A stretch of DNA of 64,000 bases. It comes from Acidianus brierleyi (GTDB lineage: Archaea; Thermoproteota; Thermoprotei_A; Sulfolobales; Sulfolobaceae). Every line of letters begins with the position of its first letter. Position 1 is the first letter of the stretch. The translations under genes and the position numbers were made by a program. The stretch is taken from NCBI RefSeq assembly GCF_003201835.2, contig NZ_CP029289.2, positions 496,001-560,000 of the forward strand, given 5' to 3'. The notes beneath the pieces were generated by a model. That model did not search any database. It was not told the origin of the DNA and was given only the letters and a program-made list of their open reading frames with translations. Positions 26,030 to 35,173 of this stretch are shown one piece after another.

Positions 26030-27277
26030 ATGATTATAAAAGATGTTAAGATAATTACAAACGATGGAATAATAGAAGCAGATATTAAAATTGAAGATAA
26101 CAAAATTACTAAAGTTAGTAAAATTATTCACGAAAAAGGAGAAGATATAATTAGAGGTAACGGTAAATTACTCTTGCCTGGAGGAATCGATAATCATGTT
26201 CACATTTTTAAAAAGTATTTAAAGGTTCCTACGTCTGACACTGTTAGAAGAAGTACTATAGCTTCAGCCTTTGGTGGTACAACAACAGTGATAGATTTCG
26301 CTTTTTCAGATAGATCTCCAAAAGTTGAGGAAAGAATTGAACAGTTTAAAGATTCTTTCGTTAATTATTCTTTTCATATATTTGCGTCTGATATTACTGA
26401 TAATTTAATTAATACATTAAAATCTGGATTTAAGTCAGTAAAATTTATGATGATAGAATATGCAGGAATTAAAAGTTCCTTAAGTGGATTGAGAAGAATA
26501 AATGACTTGTTGAAAAAGTTTAATGGATATATAATGGTTCACGCAGAAGACGAAGAGTTAATAAAATCGTTATCCGAAGGTAAAAAGGGAGATCCTAAAC
26601 TTCACTTATTGACAAGACCAGAAGAGACAGAACTCTCAGCAGTCTTAAGAGCTAGAGCTATAGTAGATAATGGTATAATAGCCCACGTAAGTTGTGGTAG
26701 AACTTTAGATTTAATTGAAGGAAAACTTTTGGGAGAGGTAGTTCTTCATCACCTTTTATTAAGTAAGAAAGTTTATGAGAGAAGTGATTCGCATCTATTT
26801 GTTACATCACCTCCAGTTAGGGATCCAGAAGAATTGTGGAAAAGGATAAATAAAATATATATGATAGCTACTGATCATAACTGGTTTGATAGGGCTATAA
26901 AAGAAGAGCATAAGGAGTTTCCAGATCTCGTACCAGGTTTGCCAGGAGTAGAGTTAAGAGTTCCTATGATAATAACAGAATTTATGAAGAGAAAATTACC
27001 TTTAAGTCTTGCAGTGAAGTTATTAAGTGAAAACCCTGCAAAGCTTAATGGTCTAAATAAAGGTAAAATAGCTGAAGGTTATGATGCAGACTTGGTAATT
27101 TATAACCAAGAGAAGAAATGGAAAATATCTGTTGATAATACTCATATGGCTGATTGGACTCCATACGAAGGTTACGAAGTTATAGGAAAACCAGAAACTG
27201 TTATAATTAATGGTAAGATTGCAATAGAGAATGAGGAAATTAAAGATGAGTTCTTCACAGGTAAGCTAGTTAAGTAA
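26030..27277 (+). CDS. Dihydropyrimidinase/hydantoinase-type cyclic amidohydrolase
   Basis: About 415 residues starting MIIKDVKIIT at 26030; a frame extension to 25970 adds 20 residues unlike the family start. Metal-site residues are complete: NHVHI (HxH), the carbamylated lysine in SVKFMM, H in MVHAEDE, H in AHVSCG and D in ATDHNWF. The enzyme hydrolyses a cyclic amide such as dihydrouracil or a hydantoin to the N-carbamoyl amino acid. It heads an operon with an FAD oxidase and a cytosine-deaminase-like enzyme. It is the most divergent of the three copies in the window (HxH context NHVHIF rather than GHTH), so a different substrate is likely. Confidence 0.87.
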   Translation: MIIKDVKIITNDGIIEADIKIEDNKITKVSKIIHEKGEDIIRGNGKLLLPGGIDNHVHIFKKYLKVPTSDTVRRSTIASAFGGTTTVIDFAFSDRSPKVEERIEQFKDSFVNYSFHIFASDITDNLINTLKSGFKSVKFMMIEYAGIKSSLSGLRRINDLLKKFNGYIMVHAEDEELIKSLSEGKKGDPKLHLLTRPEETELSAVLRARAIVDNGIIAHVSCGRTLDLIEGKLLGEVVLHHLLLSKKVYERSDSHLFVTSPPVRDPEELWKRINKIYMIATDHNWFDRAIKEEHKEFPDLVPGLPGVELRVPMIITEFMKRKLPLSLAVKLLSENPAKLNGLNKGKIAEGYDADLVIYNQEKKWKISVDNTHMADWTPYEGYEVIGKPETVIINGKIAIENEEIKDEFFTGKLVK

Positions 27278-27310
27278 AGCTTATAAAAAGTTGCAATAAT
27301 AAATTTATGT

Positions 27311-28447
27311 ATGGTAAAAGTAGAGAAAATTTTATCTCAATATTTTGAAGTATACTCTGATGAAGAGAATCTAGAAAAATATTCTATAGATTATGGTTAC
27401 TTATCTCCAGTATTATCGTCAATTAGAAAGTTACCTTCTGCTATAATAAAAATAAAGAACGAGAATGAGATAAAAATACTAATGGATATAATTAACGAGT
27501 ATCATTTTCCAATAATCGTAAGAGGAGCAGGTAGTAACACGTTAGGTGAAACAATTCCTATAAAGGAAAATACTATTGTAGTAGATATTACTAAGTTTAA
27601 GGGGTTTGAAAGGAGAGGGGGCTATTTAATAACTAAAGCTGGTAGTGAGTTTAACGATGTTGGTATAGAGGACTTACCTACTGTTCCCACAAGTTATTAC
27701 ATGGCTACAATCGGTGGTTACGTAGCAGGCGGATCTTTAGGCTTTGGATCTTTAAGAAATGGCGCAGTTTGGGATAATGTTGAAGAAGTCGAAGTTTATA
27801 CTCCTAAGGGTTTTTTCTCTCTTGAAGGTGAGGAAGTATATTCAATAGTACAATCTGCTGGAACTACTGGAATTATAAGTAAAATAAAAATGAGAATCGT
27901 AAAAAGGCCAGGAAAAGTTAGAGTAATAAGGAAATCGTTCAACTATTTGACCGATGCATTAAGTTTTTCATTAAAAATACTTGACGATGCAGAATTTATT
28001 AGTATAAGGAATAAGCCTATGGCTGAGTTAATTGAGCCTGGGAAAAATTGGGAGAAGTGGAACGTTATAGCGGGAATTTACGGTGAAGGCGAGGAAGTTT
28101 CGCTAAAGGACGTTGTAACTACCTTTGCTGGAACATATTTTACTGCAGTAAACAAAACTAAGGTTAATTATAATTCTCTAGACATACCTTTAGAAAAACT
28201 AAATTACGTTGATAATATAAGGGCTATGATATCTTGTGAATTATCTAGATCTAGGAAAAAATTATTTTCACATACTTACTTTTTGGACTATGATAAGTTA
28301 CCAGAGATTGAAGGTTATAATTTTAATCTTCATTCTTACAAGGTTAACGATAGAGTTGAGGTTGATAGGCTAAAGAAGATGATAGAGTTTAAGGAGAAAG
28401 TAGACGAAGAGGATTTACTTAATCCAGGAAAGTTGGTGTTCAAATGA
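27311..28447 (+). CDS. FAD-linked oxidase (PCMH-type, glycolate oxidase-like)
   Basis: A 378-residue flavoprotein. Residues 40-200 are a PCMH FAD domain with PIIVRGAGSNTLGE (pyrophosphate loop) and TIGGYVAGGSLGFGSLRNG; the end LLNPGKLVF matches the family terminus. The substrate half is short, as in small GlcD-like proteins. Known relatives oxidise 2-hydroxy acids, aldonolactones or D-lactate. It overlaps the next gene by 4 bases and follows the hydrolase by 33 bases, so all three form an operon. It may oxidise an intermediate of the ring-compound pathway. Partner GlcE/GlcF-like subunits are absent. Confidence 0.83.
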   Translation: MVKVEKILSQYFEVYSDEENLEKYSIDYGYLSPVLSSIRKLPSAIIKIKNENEIKILMDIINEYHFPIIVRGAGSNTLGETIPIKENTIVVDITKFKGFERRGGYLITKAGSEFNDVGIEDLPTVPTSYYMATIGGYVAGGSLGFGSLRNGAVWDNVEEVEVYTPKGFFSLEGEEVYSIVQSAGTTGIISKIKMRIVKRPGKVRVIRKSFNYLTDALSFSLKILDDAEFISIRNKPMAELIEPGKNWEKWNVIAGIYGEGEEVSLKDVVTTFAGTYFTAVNKTKVNYNSLDIPLEKLNYVDNIRAMISCELSRSRKKLFSHTYFLDYDKLPEIEGYNFNLHSYKVNDRVEVDRLKKMIEFKEKVDEEDLLNPGKLVFK

Positions 28448-29661
28448 TATTAAAAAATGCTAGAAATTTAGAAGGAAAGAAAATTGATATTGAAATAAAT
28501 GATAATAAGATCGTAAAAATAGCTGATACGCTGGATGGAGAAGGAATAGACTTAGAAGGAAGACTAATATCTCCAGCTCTTATAGATTCTCACGCGCATA
28601 TTGATAGTAATTTTCTCCTTGATTTATGTAAAGAAGCTCCAACTCCAAAGTTTGAAGAAGCATTGAAAGTACTAATGGAGTGTAAAGAGAATTTGTCTGA
28701 AAATGAAATTTATTCTTTAATGAAAAAATCTGTATTATATTATATAAAATCTGCCTCACTTTACGTCAGAACTCACTTGATGATAGACGGTCAAAAATGG
28801 AGAGAAAGGCTTGATAGTATAATGAAATTAAAAGAAGAATTCAAAGACAAAATATTCATTCAAGTTATAGGTTTTATTCAAAGTTATGATTATTTTGACG
28901 ATGAGACAGAAGAACGAATTTGGAAGGCAATAGACTTTGGAGTAGATGGTATAGGTGGACAGCCACATTTACAACCGTCTTTAGAAGACGGAATAAAAAT
29001 GATAAAAAAGATATTCGACATTGCCACGCAAAAGGGAATTTTAATGGATTTTCATGCTGATTATTCCGATGATCCTAACTCTAGGTTTAGCGAAGTAATA
29101 GCTTCAGAGACTATGAAGAGAAAATATTTCAATAAGGTTTCGTTAAGTCACCTTCTTGCTATGCATTCTTATAATTCTGATTACGCTTTAAGGCTAATGA
29201 GATGGCTAAGGGAATCAGGCATTAGCGTTATTGTTTCTCCCATTACAGAACTTGAAGGGTCTGGGGCCTTTGAAGATTATCCTAAAAGAAGGGGAATTCC
29301 AAGAGTTAGGGAGATGATTTATAACGGAGTCAATGTAGCCTTAGGTCACGATGACATTCAAAACCAGCTAAATCCTATAGGCGATGGAGATTTATTGAAG
29401 GCTAGCTTTGCTCTAATGATAGGAGATTATATGTACTTTTCTCAGTTTTTTGGAGATATTTTTAACCTTATGACTTATAATGGAGCTAAAGCACTTAATA
29501 TAAAAGAATACGGTTTGAAAGAATGTATGAAAGCTAATCTTGTAGTATTCGAAGGAAAGAATGTTAAGGACGTTTTAGTTGGAATAAAACCTCGACGAAT
29601 GGTTATTAGCAACGGTAAAATAGTCTATGAGAACTCTTATTTAGAGTCCATAAGAATTTAA
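28444..29661 (+). CDS. Cytosine deaminase-like amidohydrolase (catalytic Glu replaced)
   Basis: A 405-residue amidohydrolase of the CodA/AtzC type. Visible: DSHAHID (HxH metal ligands), DFHADYSDDPNSRF (aligned to CodA HCDEIDD..SRF), LSHLLAMHS (metal/catalytic His), YPKRRGIPRV and the LGHDDI loop with catalytic Asp. At the place of the CodA proton-shuttle Glu217 there is Tyr, so the reaction may be a different hydrolysis (another amine or amide on a ring). It is translated in an ATGA overlap with the FAD oxidase. A paralogue lies at 33859. The 3' end overlaps a convergent nitrilase gene by 21 bases. Confidence 0.82.
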   Translation: MILKNARNLEGKKIDIEINDNKIVKIADTLDGEGIDLEGRLISPALIDSHAHIDSNFLLDLCKEAPTPKFEEALKVLMECKENLSENEIYSLMKKSVLYYIKSASLYVRTHLMIDGQKWRERLDSIMKLKEEFKDKIFIQVIGFIQSYDYFDDETEERIWKAIDFGVDGIGGQPHLQPSLEDGIKMIKKIFDIATQKGILMDFHADYSDDPNSRFSEVIASETMKRKYFNKVSLSHLLAMHSYNSDYALRLMRWLRESGISVIVSPITELEGSGAFEDYPKRRGIPRVREMIYNGVNVALGHDDIQNQLNPIGDGDLLKASFALMIGDYMYFSQFFGDIFNLMTYNGAKALNIKEYGLKECMKANLVVFEGKNVKDVLVGIKPRRMVISNGKIVYENSYLESIRI

Positions 29662-30444
29662 TCTCTTTTTTAAGAACGGCCTCTTTATTCTAGCTTTAAT
29701 TACTTCATCTTCATTAACGTCAGCGTAGATTACTTCCTCCTTTTTCCCTGATTTACTTATTATTTCTCCCATTGGAGAAACTATCATAGATTCGCCAAAG
29801 TATTCATCGTTTTGTTCAGGATATTCCTTGCCTATTCTGTTTATACCTACAATGTAGGAGGTGTTAAATACTGCATGAGATTTTAATTCTAATTCCCAGA
29901 TCTCCTTAAATGCTGCAACTGAAGGGATAAAAACTATCCATGCTCCTTTAACTACCTCTGCCCTTACAGTCTCTGGAAAGTGTCTATCGTGACATATTAC
30001 TGTTCCTATAGTAGCACTATCTAAATTAACAACTGGAAATCCTAAGTCGCCTACTTTAAAGTAGTAGTATTCATTAAACTTGTCTTCCTGAGGTAAATGT
30101 GTTTTCCTATATTTACCTATAATTTCTCCTTGATCATTTATTATAAAAGCTGTATTATAGAACTGGAGATTATGCAAATCTTTCTCAAATATTGGAACAA
30201 TTATATTTATTTTCCTCTCTTTTGCTACTTCTCTAAATTTTTGTATAGTGTAACCTCTTTCATCTTCAGCAAGCTCAAAGTATTTAGGATTTTGTTCAAA
30301 TGGAAAATAAACTGTATTTGAAAGTTCGTCTAAAGATACTATTTTAGCTTGATTATCTGCAGCCTTATTAACCATTTCTACTTGCCTTTCTATATTGTCC
30401 TTTTTATCCCACGTCATATAAGTTTGAACAAGAGCTATACGCAT
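29641..30444 (-). CDS. Nitrilase-superfamily carbamoyl amidohydrolase (beta-ureidopropionase-like)
   Basis: A 267-residue C-N hydrolase. The Glu-Lys-Cys triad is present: SLDELSNT (Glu), YRKTHLPQ (Lys) and VICHDRHFPE (Cys). The HDRHFPE context is typical of beta-ureidopropionase and N-carbamoyl-amino acid or N-carbamoylputrescine amidases. It would release CO2 and ammonia from the N-carbamoyl product of the dihydropyrimidinases. Divergent from the molybdenum hydroxylase operon, so the two share a 150-base promoter region. Closely related to the gene at 49619. Confidence 0.88.
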   Translation of the reverse strand: MRIALVQTYMTWDKKDNIERQVEMVNKAADNQAKIVSLDELSNTVYFPFEQNPKYFELAEDERGYTIQKFREVAKERKINIIVPIFEKDLHNLQFYNTAFIINDQGEIIGKYRKTHLPQEDKFNEYYYFKVGDLGFPVVNLDSATIGTVICHDRHFPETVRAEVVKGAWIVFIPSVAAFKEIWELELKSHAVFNTSYIVGINRIGKEYPEQNDEYFGESMIVSPMGEIISKSGKKEEVIYADVNEDEVIKARIKRPFLKKRLNSYGL

Positions 30445-30597
30445 AAGATAAGAGAACTTATCATTAAAATAAAGATTTCTATTTTACTTAGTCATGTAAA
30501 TACATAAGAATAAATTTGTTTTAAATTCTTACTTGTGTATGTAAATATACTATAAGCAAAGTATATATATGATGATTTAAAATAAAAATATTCTAAT

Positions 30598-32544
30598 ATG
30601 GTTTGGACAATAAATTATGTGGATGATATAACTGTAAGTGATAACTACGAATATGTAGCGTTTATAAGATCCCAACTAGATCACGCAAAGTTCTCTATAT
30701 CAGGTAAAGCATTTACTTATGAAGATCTTAAGGAATTTAAGATACCTACAGTTTACGATAAGAGTTCCTTAAGGATTCCAGAAGTTCCACTACTGCCTAA
30801 ATATAAGGCAGTTTACAAATTCCAACCCCTTGCTATTGTTATAGGCAAGGATAGATATGATACTTTCGACAAAGCTGAGGAAGTTGAAGCTAAATACGAG
30901 CCATACGATGGTCCATTATATGAGGAAGTTCCAGATAACGTAATTTATAGAGATTATAAAAAAGGTGAAGTAAGTTCTGAAAAAGAATTCAGCTTAAGGG
31001 TAGATTTTAATAGGAGTTCTCAATATAGCATGGAACCACGGGTTATAGCTGTAAAAAACCAAGGAGATCAATTAATTATTCATTTATCTACTCAAATCCC
31101 TACAGTAGTGAAAATGTTAGTATCTGAAATGCTAGAAATTCCTCAAAACAGAATATCGATAGTGGTGCCTAATGTAGGCGGAGGCTTTGGGCTAAAGCAG
31201 GATATTAATTACGAGGAACTTTCAGTAATAGCTTTAGCTTTTAAGTTAAATAAAAACCTAAAATGGGTAGAAACAAGAACTGAGAGCATTCTGACTTCTC
31301 AAGCTAGGGATCAAGTTCATGAATTAAAAGTAGGTTACACAGATTCAGGAAAACTAAATTATGTTCTAGATAAAATAACATATAACGCCGGAGCACATCC
31401 TTTGCCTTTTACAGGAATTTCGCCATTATTTGTAACATTAAATACAATGAAAAGTCTTTACAACTTTGAATTTTATTACGACGCAGAAGCTAAGGTTAGT
31501 AATAAACCGCCACAAGGAGCTTATAGGGGCTTTGGGAGACCAGAGGCCATACTAATTATGGAAAGGATAATGGACGAAATAGCTAAAAGGACTAAAATTT
31601 CTCCAATAGAAGTTAGGAAGGTTAACATCAAAGAAAAATTGGAAGGTGACGTAGGTAACTTAAACGGTGTAATAGATAAGTTATATAAAAAATATGAGGA
31701 AATGAGAAGAGTCTATGGAAAAGGAATAGGGATAAGCCTTTATGTACAATATGCTGCACCAAATTCTGAAATAATGGTAAAGCATGAAGGATCTTTAATT
31801 CCAGGCTATGAATGCGTAAGAGCAAGGTTAGATTTAGATGGTTGGATAGTAATAGAGACTACTTTAACTAATCAAGGACAGAGAATGGATAGTTCCATAA
31901 GGAAATTGGTATCCAAAGAATTAGGTTATGATAAAGTCAAAGTAGAACTAGCTAAGACTAATATTAATGGTTACGGAGTTTGGGCTAGTAGATCTATGCT
32001 AACTGCAGGAAATGCTTCAATATTAGCAGTTAGAAAACTAAAGGAAATTGCAAAGAAGATAGATGAAAGCGTTGACTGGGAAAAAATTTCAAGAATAATG
32101 AGACAGGAACCTTGGAAATTAAAGGAACTTTCAGTGGAAGAATGCTACGAAACTCCAGAATTTGTAGGCACAGTTAGCGGTCAAATAATAGCAGTTATGA
32201 AAGACGATTTAGGAAATGTTAAACCCTTGTATAATTACATAGTTGCAGACGTCGGAGTTACAGGAGACGACGAAGTAGTTAAAGGGCAATTAATTGGTGG
32301 AGCTCTACAAGCAATAAGCGGATCGTTCTTAGAAAATACTGAGGACGAGATTGAGTATTCTATAGCTACTGCAGTAGAAGCGCCTAAGTTCGAGGTAGAA
32401 TTATTACATACCCCTTCAAATACTCCAGCTGGAGTTAGGGGAGTAGGAGAGAATAGTATTTCTGGAGGTTATGCCTCTTTTATAAATGCAATAAATGATT
32501 TAGGCTTAGAATGTAATAGTGTTCCATGTAGGTTAGTAAAATGA
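30598..32544 (+). CDS. Molybdenum hydroxylase large subunit (xanthine dehydrogenase/aldehyde oxidase family)
   Basis: A 648-residue molybdopterin-binding subunit, shorter than the usual 700-780. Motifs: GGGFGLKQ near residue 198, PPQGAYRGFGRPE near 305 (substrate-site Arg), NQGQRMDS near 425 and the C-terminal GVRGVGENSISGG, whose Glu is the catalytic base in this family. It hydroxylates a ring carbon or aldehyde with water. The usual CoxM-type FAD and CoxS-type 2Fe-2S subunits are not adjacent; they must be encoded elsewhere or replaced. It is first in an operon with a dihydropyrimidinase-like and a cytosine-deaminase-like gene, pointing to a nitrogen heterocycle as substrate. Confidence 0.88.
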   Translation: MVWTINYVDDITVSDNYEYVAFIRSQLDHAKFSISGKAFTYEDLKEFKIPTVYDKSSLRIPEVPLLPKYKAVYKFQPLAIVIGKDRYDTFDKAEEVEAKYEPYDGPLYEEVPDNVIYRDYKKGEVSSEKEFSLRVDFNRSSQYSMEPRVIAVKNQGDQLIIHLSTQIPTVVKMLVSEMLEIPQNRISIVVPNVGGGFGLKQDINYEELSVIALAFKLNKNLKWVETRTESILTSQARDQVHELKVGYTDSGKLNYVLDKITYNAGAHPLPFTGISPLFVTLNTMKSLYNFEFYYDAEAKVSNKPPQGAYRGFGRPEAILIMERIMDEIAKRTKISPIEVRKVNIKEKLEGDVGNLNGVIDKLYKKYEEMRRVYGKGIGISLYVQYAAPNSEIMVKHEGSLIPGYECVRARLDLDGWIVIETTLTNQGQRMDSSIRKLVSKELGYDKVKVELAKTNINGYGVWASRSMLTAGNASILAVRKLKEIAKKIDESVDWEKISRIMRQEPWKLKELSVEECYETPEFVGTVSGQIIAVMKDDLGNVKPLYNYIVADVGVTGDDEVVKGQLIGGALQAISGSFLENTEDEIEYSIATAVEAPKFEVELLHTPSNTPAGVRGVGENSISGGYASFINAINDLGLECNSVPCRLVK

Positions 32545-33845
32545 TATTTAAGAACGCCAGAATAATTACCTCTAATGGAATTATTGATGCAGATTTTAGA
32601 GTAGAAGAAGGTAAGATTAAGGAAATAAAAAAGAATATTATACCTAAAGATAATGTAATTGATTTGTCAGGATACTATGTTCTTCCAAGTGTTATTGACG
32701 GTCATACTCATTTTAATTCCCGTTTTTTAGGAGCTAGAGAAGTTATACCAACTGCAGACGACTATAAAAGTGGTAGTGAAGTAGCTTTAGCAGGAGGAGT
32801 AACTTCGTTTATAAATTTTATAGATCCTGCTAAGGAAGATCCAATAAAAAGTGTGAAGACTGAGATCGAAAACGCTACTCAATCTATGACAGATTATTCC
32901 TTCCATTTAATAGTAAGAAATGGAGATCATATAAAATATCTGGACGAGATATTTAACCTTGGTATCAAGAGCGTTAAAGTTTTCATGGCATATAAGGGAA
33001 GTATGCAATTAGACGATGAAAATATAATGCGGGCTATGAGAAAAGTTAAGGAGTTAGGAGGGGTAATGGCAATTCATGCAGAGAACGGTGACGTAATAGA
33101 TGAATTACAAAAGGAATATGGTGATAAAGATGAAGCAATTTATCATGCATTGACAAGGCCCTCAGAAGTGGAAGAGGAGGCTGTAAATAGGGTATCTATG
33201 ATGGCTTATTTAACTAAAGCTAAAGCTTACATAGTACACGTTTCTTCTCCTAATTCATTAAAAATAATTCAGTCATGGAGAGCAAAGGGTACAGAAGTTT
33301 ACGCAGAGACTTGCCCTCATTACCTAATGTTTGATGAAAGTTACTATAATAGACCAGACGGTAAGAGGTTCATAATGTCCCCACCTTTAAGAAGTAAGGA
33401 AATGAGGAAAGAGTTAGTAGATAGTTTAAAAAACATGTTTACTTTAGGCAGTGATTACTCTGGATACATGTCAGTATATAAGGATAAGGCATTAAGTTAT
33501 ATAGAAGTACCAAACGGTGTCGCGTCAACTGAATTCCTAGTCCCTACTATAATGAGTTTAATGTTTGACGGTTTTATTTCGCCAGAACATGTAGCTGAGA
33601 TAACTTCTGAAGACCAAATAAAGCTTTATGGGATTAAGAACAAGGGATTCAGTGTAGGCTCTGATGCAGACTTTGCTTTAATAAAGAAAGAAGAATGGAT
33701 AGTTAAAGATTGGCATGGTAAAATGGATCATTCAATTTATGAAGGTGTAAAATTTAAGGCTAAGGTTATAAGAACTTACCTTAAAGGAGAATTAGCGTTT
33801 GAAGAGGATGTAAAAGGATCTAAAGGCGAGATGCTGAAGAGATAG
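32541..33845 (+). CDS. Dihydropyrimidinase/hydantoinase-type cyclic amidohydrolase
   Basis: A 434-residue enzyme of the D-hydantoinase/dihydropyrimidinase/allantoinase group. DGHTHF (HxH), carbamylated Lys in SVKVFMAYKGS, AIHAENG, IVHVSSP and TLGSD supply all metal ligands; EVPNGV near residue 320 matches the substrate loop of dihydropyrimidinases. The usual SDHCP is SDYSG here. It overlaps the molybdenum hydroxylase stop by 4 bases, so both are translated together: hydroxylation followed by ring opening is the simple reading. Confidence 0.9.
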   Translation: MIFKNARIITSNGIIDADFRVEEGKIKEIKKNIIPKDNVIDLSGYYVLPSVIDGHTHFNSRFLGAREVIPTADDYKSGSEVALAGGVTSFINFIDPAKEDPIKSVKTEIENATQSMTDYSFHLIVRNGDHIKYLDEIFNLGIKSVKVFMAYKGSMQLDDENIMRAMRKVKELGGVMAIHAENGDVIDELQKEYGDKDEAIYHALTRPSEVEEEAVNRVSMMAYLTKAKAYIVHVSSPNSLKIIQSWRAKGTEVYAETCPHYLMFDESYYNRPDGKRFIMSPPLRSKEMRKELVDSLKNMFTLGSDYSGYMSVYKDKALSYIEVPNGVASTEFLVPTIMSLMFDGFISPEHVAEITSEDQIKLYGIKNKGFSVGSDADFALIKKEEWIVKDWHGKMDHSIYEGVKFKAKVIRTYLKGELAFEEDVKGSKGEMLKR

Positions 33846-33858
33846 AGAAGGTAGAATA

Positions 33859-35046
33859 ATGACTATAATAAAAAATGTGAATATGATGGGCTTAAAGCGA
33901 ACTAACATAACCTTAGATGATAAAGCTAATACGATAATTGACGCTAATGGTAGAATAGCGTTTCCATCTTTTTTTGATATGCATGTACATCTAGAGAATT
34001 CTTTAAGTTTAAAAGATACTGGCGAAAATGAAAGTGGAACTTTAGAAGAAGCTGTAGAAAGATGGGCTAAAATTAGAGATTCTCTATCTTTAGAAGATAT
34101 AAAAAATAAAATTAAAAAATCTCTAATCTTAGAGATATTTAATGGTATCACACATATTAGGAATCACGCTGATACATGCTCAAAGAATATTAATTCTGTT
34201 AAGGCTTCTTTAGAGGTTAAAGAGGAAATGAAGGACTTTATTGACATTCAAGTAGTAGCTTTTCCTGAGCAAGGAATATTTAACTGCAATGAAGAGGAGT
34301 TTAAGAAGGCTGTAGAGATTTCTGATATAATAGGAGGTAAGCCAGATGGTGAGGATAATGAGGATCTTGGAAAAAGACATTTAGAGTTAATTTCCTCATT
34401 ATCCTTAAAATTAAATAAAAGTATAGACTCTCATATAGATCAAGGAGATGAACCCACAAGGTTTTCTGAATATCTTTTAGGATTAAGAAATAATCACGTA
34501 GCCCTTTCTCATCTTACTTCAATTCATTCTGATAATGACGAGTATGTTTCAAAACTAATTAAATTAATAAAAAAGAGGAATGCCTCAGTAATTAGTTCTC
34601 CCTTAACTACAGTATTCCTTAATGGTAGATTTGATGGATATCCTAAGAGAAGAGGATTAACAAGAATTAAACAACTAGTGGATGAAGGAGTTAATGTAGC
34701 ATTAGGTCATGACGACTTTCAAAACCCTTTCTTTCCCTTTGGATTTGGAGATATAATTCAAGCTCTATGGATGGCTATTCTAATGGAGCAGGCAAACTTA
34801 AAGGATACTGAAGATTGGATAGGCTTAATTACAAAGAATGCTGAAAAGGAATGGATATTATCTAGTTATCTTAAACCTTCAGAGGACATTGTTATTTTAG
34901 ATGCAAAAAGTTTAAGGGAGCAGTTTTCTACTCTTTCTCCAAGATTTATGGTGATTAGAAAGGGTAAAATAATAGCTTATTCAAACAAGAGCGGAGAAGT
35001 AATCTTAAACGGTAATAAGATAAATCCTTATGAACTTATCGTTTAA
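33859..35046 (+). CDS. Cytosine deaminase-like amidohydrolase, second paralogue
   Basis: A 395-residue CodA-type amidohydrolase: DMHVHLE (HxH), DSHIDQGDEPTRF, LSHLTSIHSD, YPKRRGLTRI and LGHDDFQNPFFPFG. As in the gene at 28444, the residue matching the CodA proton-shuttle Glu is not Glu (Gln here). Third gene of the operon, 13 bases after the hydantoinase-like gene. The two paralogues each sit behind a dihydropyrimidinase-type gene, so the operons look like duplicated modules with different ring oxidases. Confidence 0.83.
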   Translation: MTIIKNVNMMGLKRTNITLDDKANTIIDANGRIAFPSFFDMHVHLENSLSLKDTGENESGTLEEAVERWAKIRDSLSLEDIKNKIKKSLILEIFNGITHIRNHADTCSKNINSVKASLEVKEEMKDFIDIQVVAFPEQGIFNCNEEEFKKAVEISDIIGGKPDGEDNEDLGKRHLELISSLSLKLNKSIDSHIDQGDEPTRFSEYLLGLRNNHVALSHLTSIHSDNDEYVSKLIKLIKKRNASVISSPLTTVFLNGRFDGYPKRRGLTRIKQLVDEGVNVALGHDDFQNPFFPFGFGDIIQALWMAILMEQANLKDTEDWIGLITKNAEKEWILSSYLKPSEDIVILDAKSLREQFSTLSPRFMVIRKGKIIAYSNKSGEVILNGNKINPYELIV

Positions 35047-35173
35047 CTAGTTGCTATATATCTTATACTTCTGATCGTTTAGTACTTACTAGTGTTAGTG
35101 AAAATAATTCCAAATAATGACTAAGATATTGCAGAATCTATACAAGATTTAAAATTAGGAATAAAAAAAGGAA

